This document shows positions 34,914-45,550 of a stretch of DNA of 64,000 bases, piece by piece; within the stretch, counting starts at the first letter, position 1; each line of letters opens with the position of its first letter. Under the pieces are notes generated by a model. It was not told the DNA's origin. It worked only from the letters and a program-made list of their open reading frames with translations, and searched no databases. The DNA comes from Notospermus geniculatus (lineage: Eukaryota > Nemertea > Pilidiophora > Heteronemertea > Lineidae), in NCBI GenBank assembly GCA_002633025.1, contig NMRB01000071.1, positions 244,842 through 308,841 of the forward strand. Direction: 5' to 3'. The translations under genes and the position numbers were made by a program.

Positions 34914-35124
34914 CTGGTTTTCCCTGAATTCTTTTATCCTTGGGTCGTAGCCAAGTTGAGCATACTGGTTGTTCCCAAAACTGAACATATTACCATTCTC
35001 AAGGATGACAAATGTGTGGCGCCACCCACAGGCAATGCCTTTAATCTCAGGAGGGCGGAGCTGGTTGGCGTATAGTTTGATACATATTGGCTCATCATGA
35101 GAATCTTTGTCACCGCAACCAACT
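34914..35124 (-). CDS. RCC1-repeat protein, exon b (second recognised)
   Basis: A 211-nt exon with acceptor TTGTTTTTCAG|AGTTGG and donor AACCAG|GTACGT on the minus strand. The first base completes a Gln codon from exon a, then VGCGDKDSHDEPICIKLY, IACGWRHTFVILENGNMFSF and GNNQYAQLGYD follow, ending GAA AAC CAG in phase 0. The order (CG, IxxIACGxxHTxxxxxxG, FxFGNNxxxQLG) is one complete RCC1 blade. Its 5' part and the upstream intron have been duplicated (35540-35592). Confidence 0.95.
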
Positions 35125-35977
35125 CTGAAAAACAAATGACAAAGGAGATATAAAGGAACCAATTCCAAGCACTGGTATATCTTGCAATAGGAGCAGTCAG
35201 CCATGGTATTGCCAAAAGATGGCAGCAAAGTTCTAGCAGACCAATACACAGGAAAATCTACGTGATTGGTGCCTGATCAAGAATGAATGTCCGCTTTAAT
35301 GCATTGAATTGGGCCATAGTGACACCTCCAATTGGCTCCTATTGGCTCCTATTGGCTCATGATATTTCAATGCTGAAGTGATCAAGAAACACCGCACATC
35401 TCCAGCTCATTCAAACAACCCAAATTCAATCTGTTGCAGATCTTAAGATGGTGGGCCTCAGCTCGATATGGTAGGACAGTTAACACCAAACTAACGTCCA
35501 AGAGGCAAAGGATTTGTTATAGTTTGATACATATTTGTTTATAGTTTGATACATATCGGCTCATCATAGAATCTTTGTCACCGCAACCAACTCTGAAAAA
35601 CAAATCATGACAAAGGAGGTGTAAAGGAACCAATTCCAAGCACTGGTATCTTGCAATAGGAGCAGTCAGCCATGGTATTGCCAAAAGATGGCAGCAAAGT
35701 TCTAGCAGACCAATACACAGGAAAATCTACGTGATTGGTGCCTGATCAAGAATGAATGTCCGCTTTAATGCATTGAATTGGGCCGTAGTGACACCTCCAA
35801 TTGGCTCCTATTGGCTCATGATATTTCAATGCTGAAGTGATCAAGAAACACCGCACATCTCCAGCAACCAAACAACCCAAATTCAATCTGTTGCAGATCT
35901 TAAGATGGTGGGCCTCAGCTCGATATGGTAGGACAGTTAACACCAAACTAACGTCCAAGAGGCAAAGGATTTGTTAC
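35071..35977. repeat. About 0.45-kb tandem duplication including an exon edge
   Basis: 35071-35517 and 35540-35976 are the same sequence, 469 bp apart, with few differences, joined by an extra partial copy of TATAGTTTGATACATAT. The unit spans the first 54 bases of exon b, its splice acceptor and about 390 bp of upstream intron. CCTATTGGCTC is repeated one more time in the first copy. Confidence 0.92.
35540..35592 (-). pseudogene. Partial, frameshifted copy of RCC1 exon b
   Basis: A duplicated 5' edge of exon b with an intact acceptor (TTTTTCAG|AGTTGG). The copy lacks one base (GATTCTATGATG in place of GATTCTCATGATG), which shifts the frame, and it ends after about 53 bases without the remainder of the exon or its donor. 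It lies upstream of the real exon in transcription order, so it could act as a decoy or cryptic exon. Confidence 0.8.
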
Positions 35978-35979
35978 AC

Positions 35980-36837
35980 AGCCATGTCACGCAGCTGCTT
36001 TGTGCTCTCAAGTTTTCTGGAAGGTTTCTGGAGTGACTTATTGGCTGTCATTGCACAGTTTGGAAAAAGGTGAAAATTGATAGAAAGCTGCACATGACTA
36101 TTATATTTACTTGGTATTTGACATCCTGCATAAAGCACCAAATAATGCATATAGGAGACACGGTTTTCAATTGCTTGTAAAAGCGATCTCAAAAACCTCT
36201 TCTAGCTAATTGGCCACCCTTCCAATTGTACATCATTACAATTAAAACTTCTCAATTCAAACTCACCCTGTCATTTAAACACACCAGTCATTAAAATCCA
36301 CTGAATAATTTAGATTTTTTGTATTTAGCCATAGTGTTCCAAAAACAACTTTCCTTTGGTTAAAATAATGTCACGGCAAGTTCTATTCTCAGAGGTTAAG
36401 CTAATAACCACTTGGGTCGTAATATTTTTATTATTTGTATATTTTGAATAATTCATAGAAAAGATTCTTATTATTGTCACATTTGTTCAATTTATCACAT
36501 TCAAAACTCATCGATGGTGCATTCCGAAGTGGGTACTTATGTCATGTGCGGTGCATTTCAAAGTGGGTACTTGGCTCATTTTCAGTACCACACCTACCCT
36601 GTCATCATTAAATGCTGGGGATTGATACTTTGGCTCTGCTTAGGACAATGTTCCAATTAACAGCCTTTATTTGGTATGTGAAACTCTTGTTCATTCTAAT
36701 CACTTCCGTTTCACCAACTCAAAGAACAGCTATCACAAAACAGAACAATCTGGACCAACAACTGGATCAAGGGGGATACAAGTCCTCTCTTGAGAAGATC
36801 CAGACAGCAAACTTCTTTTAAGCATTGTCTCTCTTCA
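35980..36837. other. Intron of the RCC1 gene, no feature recognised
   Basis: Only a short repeated phrase (AAGTGGGTACTT, twice near 36525 and 36562). No exon seen. Confidence 0.45.
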
Positions 36838-37042
36838 GGGGCGTAGCTAGCTTTTATGGCCTAGGGGGCAAAACTGATTGAATCTGGAGGGCTAAGCCGG
36901 AGGGGGGTTCTGTGGTCCTCCCCCAGAAGAAAATTGAATACCTACATCCTCTGACACCCCAGTAACTTGGCTTGAAGAGGGAAAATGACCTTTTAGAGGA
37001 AAAGTTTGCTCTGTCCGTTTTTGCTCATTTGCCTCACCCCCC
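36838..37042 (+). mobile_element. Terminus of a hAT-like element running into the gap
   Basis: CAGGGGCGTAGCTAGC at 36838 is a terminal sequence common in hAT-type non-autonomous elements, followed by GGGGGCAAAA and GGAGGGGGGTTCTG. The other end is lost in the N run, so neither target duplication nor size can be read. Confidence 0.45.
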
Positions 37043-37156
37043 NNNNNNNNNNNNNNNNNNNNNNNNNNNNNNNNNNNNNNNNNNNNNNNNNNNNNNNNNN
37101 NNNNNNNNNNNNNNNNNNNNNNNNNNNNNNNNNNNNNNNNNNNNNNNNNNNNNNNN
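37043..37156. other. Assembly gap (114 N)
   Basis: Run of Ns within the intron between exons a and b. Confidence 1.
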
Positions 37157-37214
37157 CTGCTCTTAGTATCTGAATGAACTTTTTATATCAGGGCTGAAGC
37201 AAAAGTCACATTAT

Positions 37215-37400
37215 TGGCCCTATGGTAAGTGGAACAAGCTACTCACATGTTCCTCACTTGCATGGGGTCTCTTACCTGTCCTTCCAAACACACAAGGTCC
37301 CATGGCTTACTCTCCCATGCAAATGGATGCAAAGTGCCGGGGATGATGATCTATATGGCTCTTCACATCCCTCGCATGCGATGGTAAGCCGCAACTCCAT
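37215..37400. mobile_element. Headless copy of the tRNA-Val SINE body
   Basis: Shares CATGTTCCTCACTTG, ATGGG, TCTTACCTG-like and CACAAGGTCCCATGGC-like blocks in the same order with 2285-2440. The tRNA-related head is absent or unrecognisable. Confidence 0.55.
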
Positions 37401-38411
37401 ATAAACCAGCAGATCCCGCCAGAGGTCTCCACTCACCACTGTCAATCATCCCCCAATGATGAAGGATGAAGCGGTATTACCACGGCGATTGTGGTCTAAC
37501 CATAAAGGACTTTCAATGGAGCCTCGTTTAATTTGCGGCATTGTGTGGTCTGGTGCAATTACTGTATTATTGGCTGGGGAGAGGCGAGGCTGCTGGGGGT
37601 GGTCAATGGAGTCTGTGGAAAGATGATGTTCATACATCTTCGGTAGAAATCTAGTAGCGACCAAATGCAACATTTTTTAGAATAGTTTTTCCATGGCAGA
37701 CCTTTCACTTCTCAGCACCCCAGCCACTGCCCTATTCACAACACATTTTTTTTCTTTTCAGTTTGTTCAGTCATTTTCTGCACTAGTACACATCGAAACA
37801 CTAGCGGGTGGGACTCTTCCTAGGGGGATGGAAGTCACAGCACGCAACTTGCCCCAGAATTGTTTTTTATTCTAAAGTCACGAAGTGTAACAATAGGTAA
37901 TTTCTTCATGCTTTATGGCAAGAAACTATGCTAATGTCTATCTGAGGGCAATTTGCATCCAAAACGATAGACAGATCATCTTTTGGTCATTTAGCATCCC
38001 CTGAGAGGGAGGGACGGAACGTGCGGCTTTGTCCCGACCGCAGATCCAGGAGGACGATCAGCGGGCACTTCTATCAATTGGGTGTCAGCTCATAGGTGAC
38101 AGTTGTTGAGGTTTTGACCCCGTGAATTTATGCATCGTAGGTGCCACTGAGTTTTTGGATGATGCATTGATGTAGCTGACATGCTCTCCTTCTCAGGGGA
38201 TGTATGGAAAGTGTGAAATGATGGCAACTTTGGTACCAAACTCTGGATGGACGCATTGTGCATTTCCTGTAGTCTCATCATCTTTGTTCTATCATTGATC
38301 AGGTATCCAGTCTATGCCCTGTTTTCAGAATGTTCCCCAAACCAAGGACTTTCATCAAGCAAAGGCCTACCTCTAGCAGTCTAATGAATAAGCCTTTTTA
38401 TAGATACATTT

Positions 38412-38640
38412 GTGACCCTCCACAGCAAAACCATGCGTCGCATGACGCTCTTAGCTTGGCAGGTTGAGACCAAAGTTTGTTACTTTCAATATTGTCTGCC
38501 TGTTATGAAATCTGAAATAATCTATTTCTTCCATTCTCTTCTGGTGTCATCTTAGTTCATTGCGGCTCAACTTCTGAGCGACATGCGACATTGCTGTGAC
38601 CCACAGCAAAACCAGTCGGACTGGTTTTGCTGTGGGTCAC
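38412..38640. mobile_element. GTGACCC-type MITE, copy D (229 bp), ATTT duplication
   Basis: The left end GTGACCCTCCACAGCAAAAC with CATGCGTCGCATG pairs with the right end. ATTT at 38408-38411 is repeated at 38641-38644. The right end (38596-38640) is itself a perfect hairpin with 22-bp arms and a 1-nt loop made of two head-to-head termini (GTGACCCACAGCAAAACC and its complement). The core matches copy C in reverse. It ends about 30 bp from the exon a donor. Confidence 0.88.
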
Positions 38641-38675
38641 ATTTTTTTTTCTGAAAATGAGGTATTTCGACTTAC

Positions 38676-38718
38676 TGTCCACAGTGTCCATTACCCCAGG
38701 CATAGATTAAATTGTTAT
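38676..38718 (-). CDS. RCC1-repeat protein, exon a (first recognised)
   Basis: A 43-nt microexon with acceptor TTCTTATTTCAG|ATAAC and donor GGACA|GTAAGT on the minus strand. Taking one base from an unseen upstream exon, the frame reads xNNLIYAWGNGHCG and is completed to Gln by exon b (GHCGQVGCGD). LIYAWGNGHCGQVG is the classic VYxWGxGxxGQLG strand of an RCC1 blade. Its small size and the good fit of both phases make the call, since alone it would be too short. The upstream exon with the earlier blades was not recognised between here and the end of the window. Confidence 0.85.
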
Positions 38719-41224
38719 CTGAAATAAGAAAGGACAGCATTGTTTCAGATCATGAGCCATTACCCCATATCCCATTGAAATATCTGAAAGTGGAGGAAGG
38801 CCAAAATTGGTCAACTCCCGGGTAAGCAAAAATCACCGAGTCTGAAGACACTGAAATAAACAACCAGACATCTCATACAGATCACAACTTTCACACCAGA
38901 CTTATGATTCATATCCCAATAAAACATCCTCATTACATCCGGCCGATATCATCCAACAAGAAATCAAAGTCGACGGAGGCATTAATTGATTTTTCTCCGT
39001 GAATAGACCCGCTAGAACCCCACCAAGTCCATTTGCACATAAAACAGCCTTCACTTTGATAGCGACGCTATCTACTGGCAATCTATAATGAAATCGGGCA
39101 ATGGTAGTGATCCCCGTTGACCCCCTTGGTCCGTCGCTCCGAGATCTGGTTACCCGACTCAACATTTTGCTCCGGGCACTGGATCATGTATGGTGGATGT
39201 CAGACCCAAAGTTGCGCGGCTCAATAGAATAAATTCCCACTGACCCTAACCATGTTTGGCGGTCACCACAATCTAATAGTTGACCAAGAACTCAATAATT
39301 ACGATGAACGGCAGGCCTGGCCTCCCACCATCCTAATGATTTGGACAATGAACTACAGTATAGGCCGTGGCATCCCAGTAATGTGTCCAATCAGAAGAGA
39401 ATACTTAATTTTCAAGACATGATCTCGCAGAATCATACAATTATCCAGAAAAGGAAAGAATCTCAGAAAATTATATGTTCCTTGTCTCTTTGATTGGTGC
39501 CATGAATAACTGCTGATTGATCTTGATCTTTTCTTGAGATGGCTCAATTTTTCTTGATTTTTGTCTGTTTCATAATGAGGGGACAGAAAGGGAGTTAGGA
39601 TCTTGATCAAGCATGTCAAGTCGCAGAGACATGAGAGAGATGGTGAGCTAGGCAATGATGTTTCTGTCGTGAAATTCCAGTCAGCAAGGCTGGTGGAAAA
39701 CGGTCTGTCCAAAACAGGTTTGTATCATGACCACTGAGATTACTTCCTAAATCCTTCAAAAGGAAATTAGCAAGGTGTTCTCTGAAGAAGCAAGATCAGC
39801 AACTTTGTGAGTTCCCTGACATGCCATTCTGCGGCGAGCAGATAAAAATCTGTCCGCTCTGATCATGTTAATGAAAGAAGAAAACTGTCAGGAATATGAT
39901 TAAAAGAATCACGCAAGGCAAATCACAAAAGTTTCTATTTCATCCCAACTTTACTGCACAGTAGTCGCCACTGATGTACCTGATTCTACTGTGATTCCAG
40001 TAAGCAAAGAGTGGAGTCGATGAGTGTCCATCCAATGGCATGACATGTGCTCATCTCAAAGATGAAATGACATCACATGAAACCGAAGACTCTGGAAGCC
40101 ACACAAACTAACCGCTGAGTAACAATTGTCGTGGTATTGGCTTTAATCCCAACCAACACTTGGGCGTTTTTCTGTCAGCGTGGTACCGTGCGCTCTTGTA
40201 CCTTAACCTTTTTACGGAGTTAAAAGTCATAGCGGTGCATGCCCACAGAGATAGTGCAGACACTTCACAGGCTTCATGCAAACAATCCACCCCACATCAA
40301 AGACGCCTACATTAGGCGACCATCATGGATAAAAATTTAATTTCCTTGGTTGACACTGTCAAGACTTCATTACCTCTGAGCGCGAGGTAAATTGCGCCTT
40401 CTCCTCATCATGTTTTGTCATATCATAGGAAGAGATGTCACTTTGTAAGAAAAACGCAACAACAGAGAAAGCGAACGTGATAGAAGGAAAGTTTTTTTAT
40501 ATCACGATATACAACTACAGCGAAAGCAAATGTGTTTTTTACCTGGATGAAAGGATGCTCCTAATAAATAGAGTTGAAGTCAATAAACCCTTTTTTCTCC
40601 AAGGAGAAAGTATTCCTGAATGTCATTGATGGTGTTCAGGTTTTTTACTTTCTCTGACGCTGATGCCATCCATGTAACCAATATTTCATGTAAAGCAGAT
40701 GAACTGATCAGTTAGGCCTAGTAAATCTGGAATTGCCAGATAAGCATGCTTTTGTGAGATGATGATGTGTGGTGATTGGTAAAAACTCCAACATTGGAAA
40801 GTCACCAAGTCTGATGCTTGAGGCGTCTCACATTCATAAATGGTGTCTTATAAGATATCGTTGAACTGCTTCACTTTTTATCGAAGTCAGAATATGAGAA
40901 AAGGGACATGCCTTCAATATTTTTGCTACAGAACAAACAATCCATAAGAGTATCGCCATGAACTCTCTGAGCAAGAGTTGGAAAAGATTGGTATTTCTCT
41001 AAGCAAACGTTTCTTTTACTCTCAGTCACAAGGCTAAGTAGAGTAACAGGTGCCGGAAGGTACAAGTAACAAAATCAAGTGAAAAGATATTTAGGCCTAT
41101 TGTCACTGAAGACATGTCTGTAATAACTCAGTAACATCAAACATATGATTTTACATGTAGTAAGAAAATGCAATGTTTTTCTTCTTTTTAGTGGCAAAAG
41201 CTCTGCTGACATTTTTGGGCTATT
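38719..41224. other. Probable 5' intron, no feature recognised
   Basis: No exon continuing the RCC1 frame was recognised. The open frame at 39353-39712 (minus, 119 codons) is Ser/Leu-rich without a domain. Confidence 0.45.
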
Positions 41225-41614
41225 CAGACCTGCCAAGGGTGTTCTGATACCTTGCTGGAGTTTGGGCAAGATTTTGCTGGAGAATGAGCCACTTTGAGGT
41301 TGCCTTGCTTGAGCAATCTAAAACATGCACAGAACCTGGCGCAAGGCACAAAACGTCCTTCAGTGAAGGGCTGTGATTGGTCAGCATTGATGGTAAAACA
41401 CAGAATCAAACGGCAGATCATGATTATGGCACTGGCGCTGCCTGAGCAGACGATAGTCAGCAAACACGGTTGGAAAACGCAGTTTGTGAAATAGGGGAAC
41501 AATTTTTTTGAAGAGCTTCACTTTTGGGAAAATGCGTGAGATTACACACAGCTCGCGGGAGAACAGGTGTAATGCGCGGGTCTCCCACGAAATGCGTGAG
41601 ACTTGGCAGGTCTG
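41225..41614. mobile_element. MITE with CAGACCTGCCAAG ends (hAT-like), 390 bp
   Basis: The ends CAGACCTGCCAAG and CTTGGCAGGTCTG are perfect inverted repeats flanked by GCTATT on both sides (41219-41224 and 41615-41620). CAG-starting ends suggest hAT, but the visible duplication is 6 bp and not the usual 8. The right part contains AATGCGTGAGA-type repeats (GCGTGAGATTACAC, GCGGGAGAACAGG, GCGTGAGACTTGG). Confidence 0.75.
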
Positions 41615-43413
41615 GCTATTCAAGGCCTAGAAGATCAATCACATCAACTGCAATGTGTGACAAAATTTTTCAAAATGAGTCAAGTGACAAATGAATATTT
41701 CAGGGGTGCCTGGCCCTCAGCTATCACCCGCATTTTTTTAATGGTCAGGACCAGTAATTGTCACACATCAATATCCTGCCAACACGTAACACTATCATTA
41801 CAACCTCATTAGCACTGGCAACTAAGCAAACATCAGGAAACCAGCACTTTACACTTCCAGATACAAGATCCAACTCAGCTGACTACATTCAAACAGGATT
41901 TGCAAATGCATGCAAAGTTTAGCGCACTTGAACTTCAAATTGGCCCATTACACACCGCTTTGAACTAAAATTTTACTCTCCCTGCACGTTTTGAGCCACT
42001 TCCATGAAAAGAGTAGGTACTCATCCGTACCAATAGGTCCTGTCATGAACAAGTAGTTATCATTTTAGCCTCATTAGTGCTAACAATCGAACTTGGATCA
42101 GGAAAACAATACTCCAGAATTCAATTTATGGCGGTGAAGCCCATTTTTAGCACTTATGGTCCTGTCTCAAAACAACCCAGAATAAATTTCAGCTCACTCC
42201 AGGTATAGTGCCACGATCATCTACCTAATGGGCCCACATTCATTACAACATAAAACGGCTCTCTTGGGAACATTTTGCGAAACAGAGTCAATTTAAACTT
42301 GAACACTCCTCTCACGGAGAAATCCATTTAAACTTGAACACTCTATACTACATTTCAGAGCAAGTTGACAAAGTGACATGGATACATATTGAGTGACGAT
42401 GCACTTGAAGTCCACGCAACTAGAGCAAGTTTTGTCAAATTACAGTACTACTCACTGCCGTATTCCACGACAGCAAACTGAAGACATAACCTTTTTCTAG
42501 TGACAATATCCATTTTTCTGTATACAAGGAGCAAGTCAGCTTGCCGCAGGAGTCTTCATTCATTCTTCTATGTGCCAGTGTCTCATCACTAAAAACGTTG
42601 CTCCTCTTACACTCCTACTCGATTTGCCATCAACCCCAAATCTGATGAGTATTACAAGAAGGAGGGGAACAAAACATCAGGATGCAGTGAACACCAAGAA
42701 TCCATCAGAAAAATCCAGTGGGTATCATCTTGAGTATCAATCTCGTCAACCACAATAAAGCAGTTCCTAATACGCCTCAAATTACAATGTAACAAAACTG
42801 CACTATGCGCTGGTGCTGACTACGGGAACTTAAGACCAGTGATCATATCGTCAACTTTTAAATGGCCAATTGATTGCACAGCTCAGTAATGAAGGAATTC
42901 ATCCAAGACTTGCAGATATCTTGAAATTAATCAGCTGGTATTAATCTTTGGCAATGATTACGTTTTGATCACAGTGGCACTGAAAGATGCCAACAAAATT
43001 GCTGCTTGACAATTGTCAACATCACCGATCAGCAAAACAGACCTAATAAGATAGCCATCTTTATTTTTCACGAAGAGAAAAATCTCGAACTTTTTGAATC
43101 AAGTCAGTTCTGCATCCAATCTTCGCTGGTGATCCTTTGAGAGACATCTTCGGCATTATGCACATAAAGCTTCAGGCACATTCACTTACAACCAAAAATG
43201 AGAGCAGGAAAGAGGGACCCAGGGGTATCACCCTTGGGGAGATATGCTACCCAGACCATAAATCCTTGATTTCAAATCATTATTGACGGAGATGGGTACC
43301 ATTGGTTCAGTAAAATCACCACCATGAAGAATTTTGAAAGGCATTACTTCTAGTAAATAAACATCATGCATCCAACAACCCCACAAATTCTGGCCATGTC
43401 ATCGGAGAAGAGT
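41615..43413. other. Stretch without recognised gene
   Basis: Intronic or upstream DNA. TTTAAACTTGAACACTC is repeated near 42293 and 42327. Nothing coding recognised. Confidence 0.45.
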
Positions 43414-43616
43414 TTAACCCTTTCGTTACTGGCATGTATGGTCACCAGCTTACAGAGGTCCATATTTTCAAAACTGTTTTATCCGTAAACTGTTTTGACA
43501 AAAATCTGTTCTAACTTAAACCTTCCATTTATACAGGACCCGGTGACCGGGTCCCACGGAAATTTCGTGGGGGTTGGATGACCCGGTGACCGGGTCCCAC
43601 GTAACGAAAGGGTTAA
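43414..43616. mobile_element. TTAA-target MITE (piggyBac-like), 203 bp with duplications
   Basis: TTAACCCTTTCGTTAC at the left and GTAACGAAAGGGTTAA at the right are perfect inverted repeats including the TTAA. TTAA targets with CCC starts are established for piggyBac elements. The core holds two copies of GACCCGGTGACCGGGTCCCA, each with the palindrome GACCCGGTGACCGGGTC. Confidence 0.82.
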
Positions 43617-44244
43617 TATGAAGTTTAATTCGGAGGGGTGGTAATGGAGGTCCCATACATGACCGGGTTTTCTCTACAGGGTGGCCCAGGAATAGTGTCC
43701 CTCAAACAATAACATGATGTCTACTTTTCACTCCTTTTCAGAATAACTCTTTTTCTGGGCCACCCAGTAGAAAGATAATGTCTATTGTATAATGAGCTTC
43801 CATATTGGGAAACAGGGCAGACCTTTTTGCTAGCCTCAATCAGAAATAAAACCAGCAAAAAATGTGTTCGAATGCAATGGGTAGATCAATCATTGGTACC
43901 TCCGTGATTAGTGTAAACAGGTGGAATAGAATCGCGAAGAGGTCAGCATCCCAGGATAGGGGTCATGGATAGATAAGGGAAGTTGTAGCTGATTTCAGAG
44001 ACAGAAGATGAATGAGTTTTTAAAGAGGTCAGCGGTCATCCCTGGAAGGATCGTAAAGAGAAATTGATGGACAGATTGTGTGTGAAATGGACAAGTCTTT
44101 GTCACTTTAAATACCAAATCTCTTCAACTCATCAAATATTTTAGCATACTGATGCTTAATTATCATCCTTATTAGTATAGATATTTCAACCGATTCTTGC
44201 CACTTTTACTGTCATCATTCATCTTGGACAGCTCCAGAGTCCGT

Positions 44245-44347
44245 TGTATTCATAAACATACTTAAGCATCAAAGTGTGATACTTATCTTTTGTGTTGAAC
44301 AAAGGATAAGTGTCACACTTAGACTTATGTAGTTTGTTTATGAATAT
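44245..44347. mobile_element. About 103-bp foldback element
   Basis: The left arm TGTATTCATAAACATACTTA with AAGTGTGATACTTATC pairs with GATAAGTGTCACACTT and TTTGTTTATGAATATA. The loop near TTTTGTGTTGAACAAA is also complementary, so almost the whole element folds back. Confidence 0.75.
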
Positions 44348-44469
44348 ATGAACTCTGACTTTCTAGTGTGACTGTTGTTGCGTACTTCAGAAATGGCGCT
44401 CCTCCACATGAACAGTTTTCTTGGGAAAGTTTGTTCTCTATGGACAAACTCAACCATAGGAAACCATTT

Positions 44470-44668
44470 GTGACCCGGCACAGCAAAATGAGTCGGAAGT
44501 CGCACAGAAGAAGACCGAAGGTGGAACCAGACAGCAACCACAGAAATCGACCAAGTCAAATTTCACAATCGGCAGACAATCCTGAAATCAGCGAACCGTT
44601 GGTGTCACCTTGGACATTTTGAGTCTTCTTATGTGCGCATTCCGACTCATTTTGTCGTGCCGGGTCAC
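44470..44668. mobile_element. GTGACCC-type MITE, copy E (199 bp), ATTT duplication
   Basis: The left end GTGACCCGGCACAGCAAAAT with GAGTCGG pairs with CCGACTCATTTTGTCGTGCC and GGGTCAC. ATTT occurs at 44466-44469 and 44669-44672. The core is unrelated to copies A-D except for the ends. Two short frames on opposite strands cross it and are not genes. Confidence 0.88.
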
Positions 44669-45424
44669 ATTTGTGCTACTGGTCAAGGTGTAAATGTAAG
44701 CCACAAGGAAACCGACAATGCTGAATTCACATACAAGCTTGCCTGGAGGAGCGCCATAAGACAGTCATCACCAGTTTTGTTGCATTAGGGTGAAGGGCCA
44801 GTCTCCCGATTGGCAAAGTGACGACACAGTCTATTTTTTTAGGCTGTGTCGTTGCTTTGGCTATTTTTGTAGGACACATTAGGTGGTGGTAGACATCTCT
44901 CACTGACAAAAACAAAGCAACATTTCTTTTAAGGTTTCAAACACTCAGGTCAAACATCTCAACTGTAGTAAAAACGACAATGTACAAAAAAGGTTTTAAG
45001 GTTGTCATCAATGAATAATACATGAGACAAAAAAGATCACACACGGAAAAGAAAAGTTGAACAATTGTTGGTCCAGCAAAATTAGAAATTGTGCATGGTT
45101 TAACTGTATCCAGTGCTCGTGAAATCCACTGATGACTTTTTTGTCTATAATTGATGAGGCAAGTTTTCATTACATCAATGGTACCTTTTGTTAGCCGCCT
45201 ATTTATTTATAATAGGCTGGTAATATTCCCTTTTTGAAACCTATTGAAGTTGCTCAAACCTCTCATTGTGAAGATTTGCATAGTCAAGTGAATTTGAAAT
45301 TAGACCGAAAAAAATGTAGTTTCAAATGCCACTCTACCTGCCTGGTTAAATTCAGCATAGTGGTGGAAGTCATCAATAGACTTATTCGAACCCCGAACAA
45401 GACTCAGTCTTTTCTGGTCTCTCC

Positions 45425-45550
45425 AACTGAAAAGTGCCTGAGGAAGACCCTGGTTGGGGTCGAAAACCTGCAAGATTCTGGAAGTTGACTTCTTGATATT
45501 TATCATTTTGTGTGTCAATTTTTGTGCTTTCTCGTTCTTCGAACAAGACA
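45425..45550 (+). mobile_element. Solo Penelope-like terminus
   Basis: GTGCCTGAGGAAGACCCTGG followed by TTGGGGTCGAAAACCTG gives CTGAGGA, a GACCC/GGGTC stem and GAAA, the arrangement of a hammerhead ribozyme core (CUGANGA, stem II, GAAA). TATCATTTTGTGTGTCAATT follows, as in the dimer at 29159-29351. No reverse transcriptase or GIY-YIG frame is visible nearby. Confidence 0.6.

Larger units (their letters stand above)
19445..38718 (-). other. Gene locus: RCC1-repeat (RLD) protein, partial
   Basis: Five exons run 38676-38718, 34914-35124, 30299-30408, 22557-22681 and 19445-19588 in transcription order. Splice phases match at every junction (exit/entry 2/2, 0/0, 2/2, 1/1 when counting bases carried over), giving 211 uninterrupted codons with four WG/FG-type blade motifs (YAWGNGHCG, FSFGNNQYAQLG, GAVGNNGYGQLG, YCWGFGKACG) and four CGxxH-type motifs. 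Introns are 3.6, 4.5, 7.6 and 3.0 kb. By eye the blades resemble HERC-type RCC1-like domains (VACGEKHTLFL, IACGWRHTF), but SERGEF or another RCC1-family member cannot be excluded, so no symbol is given. The 5' exons (at least two or three blades and the start) must lie above 38718 and were not recognised. Confidence 0.88.
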
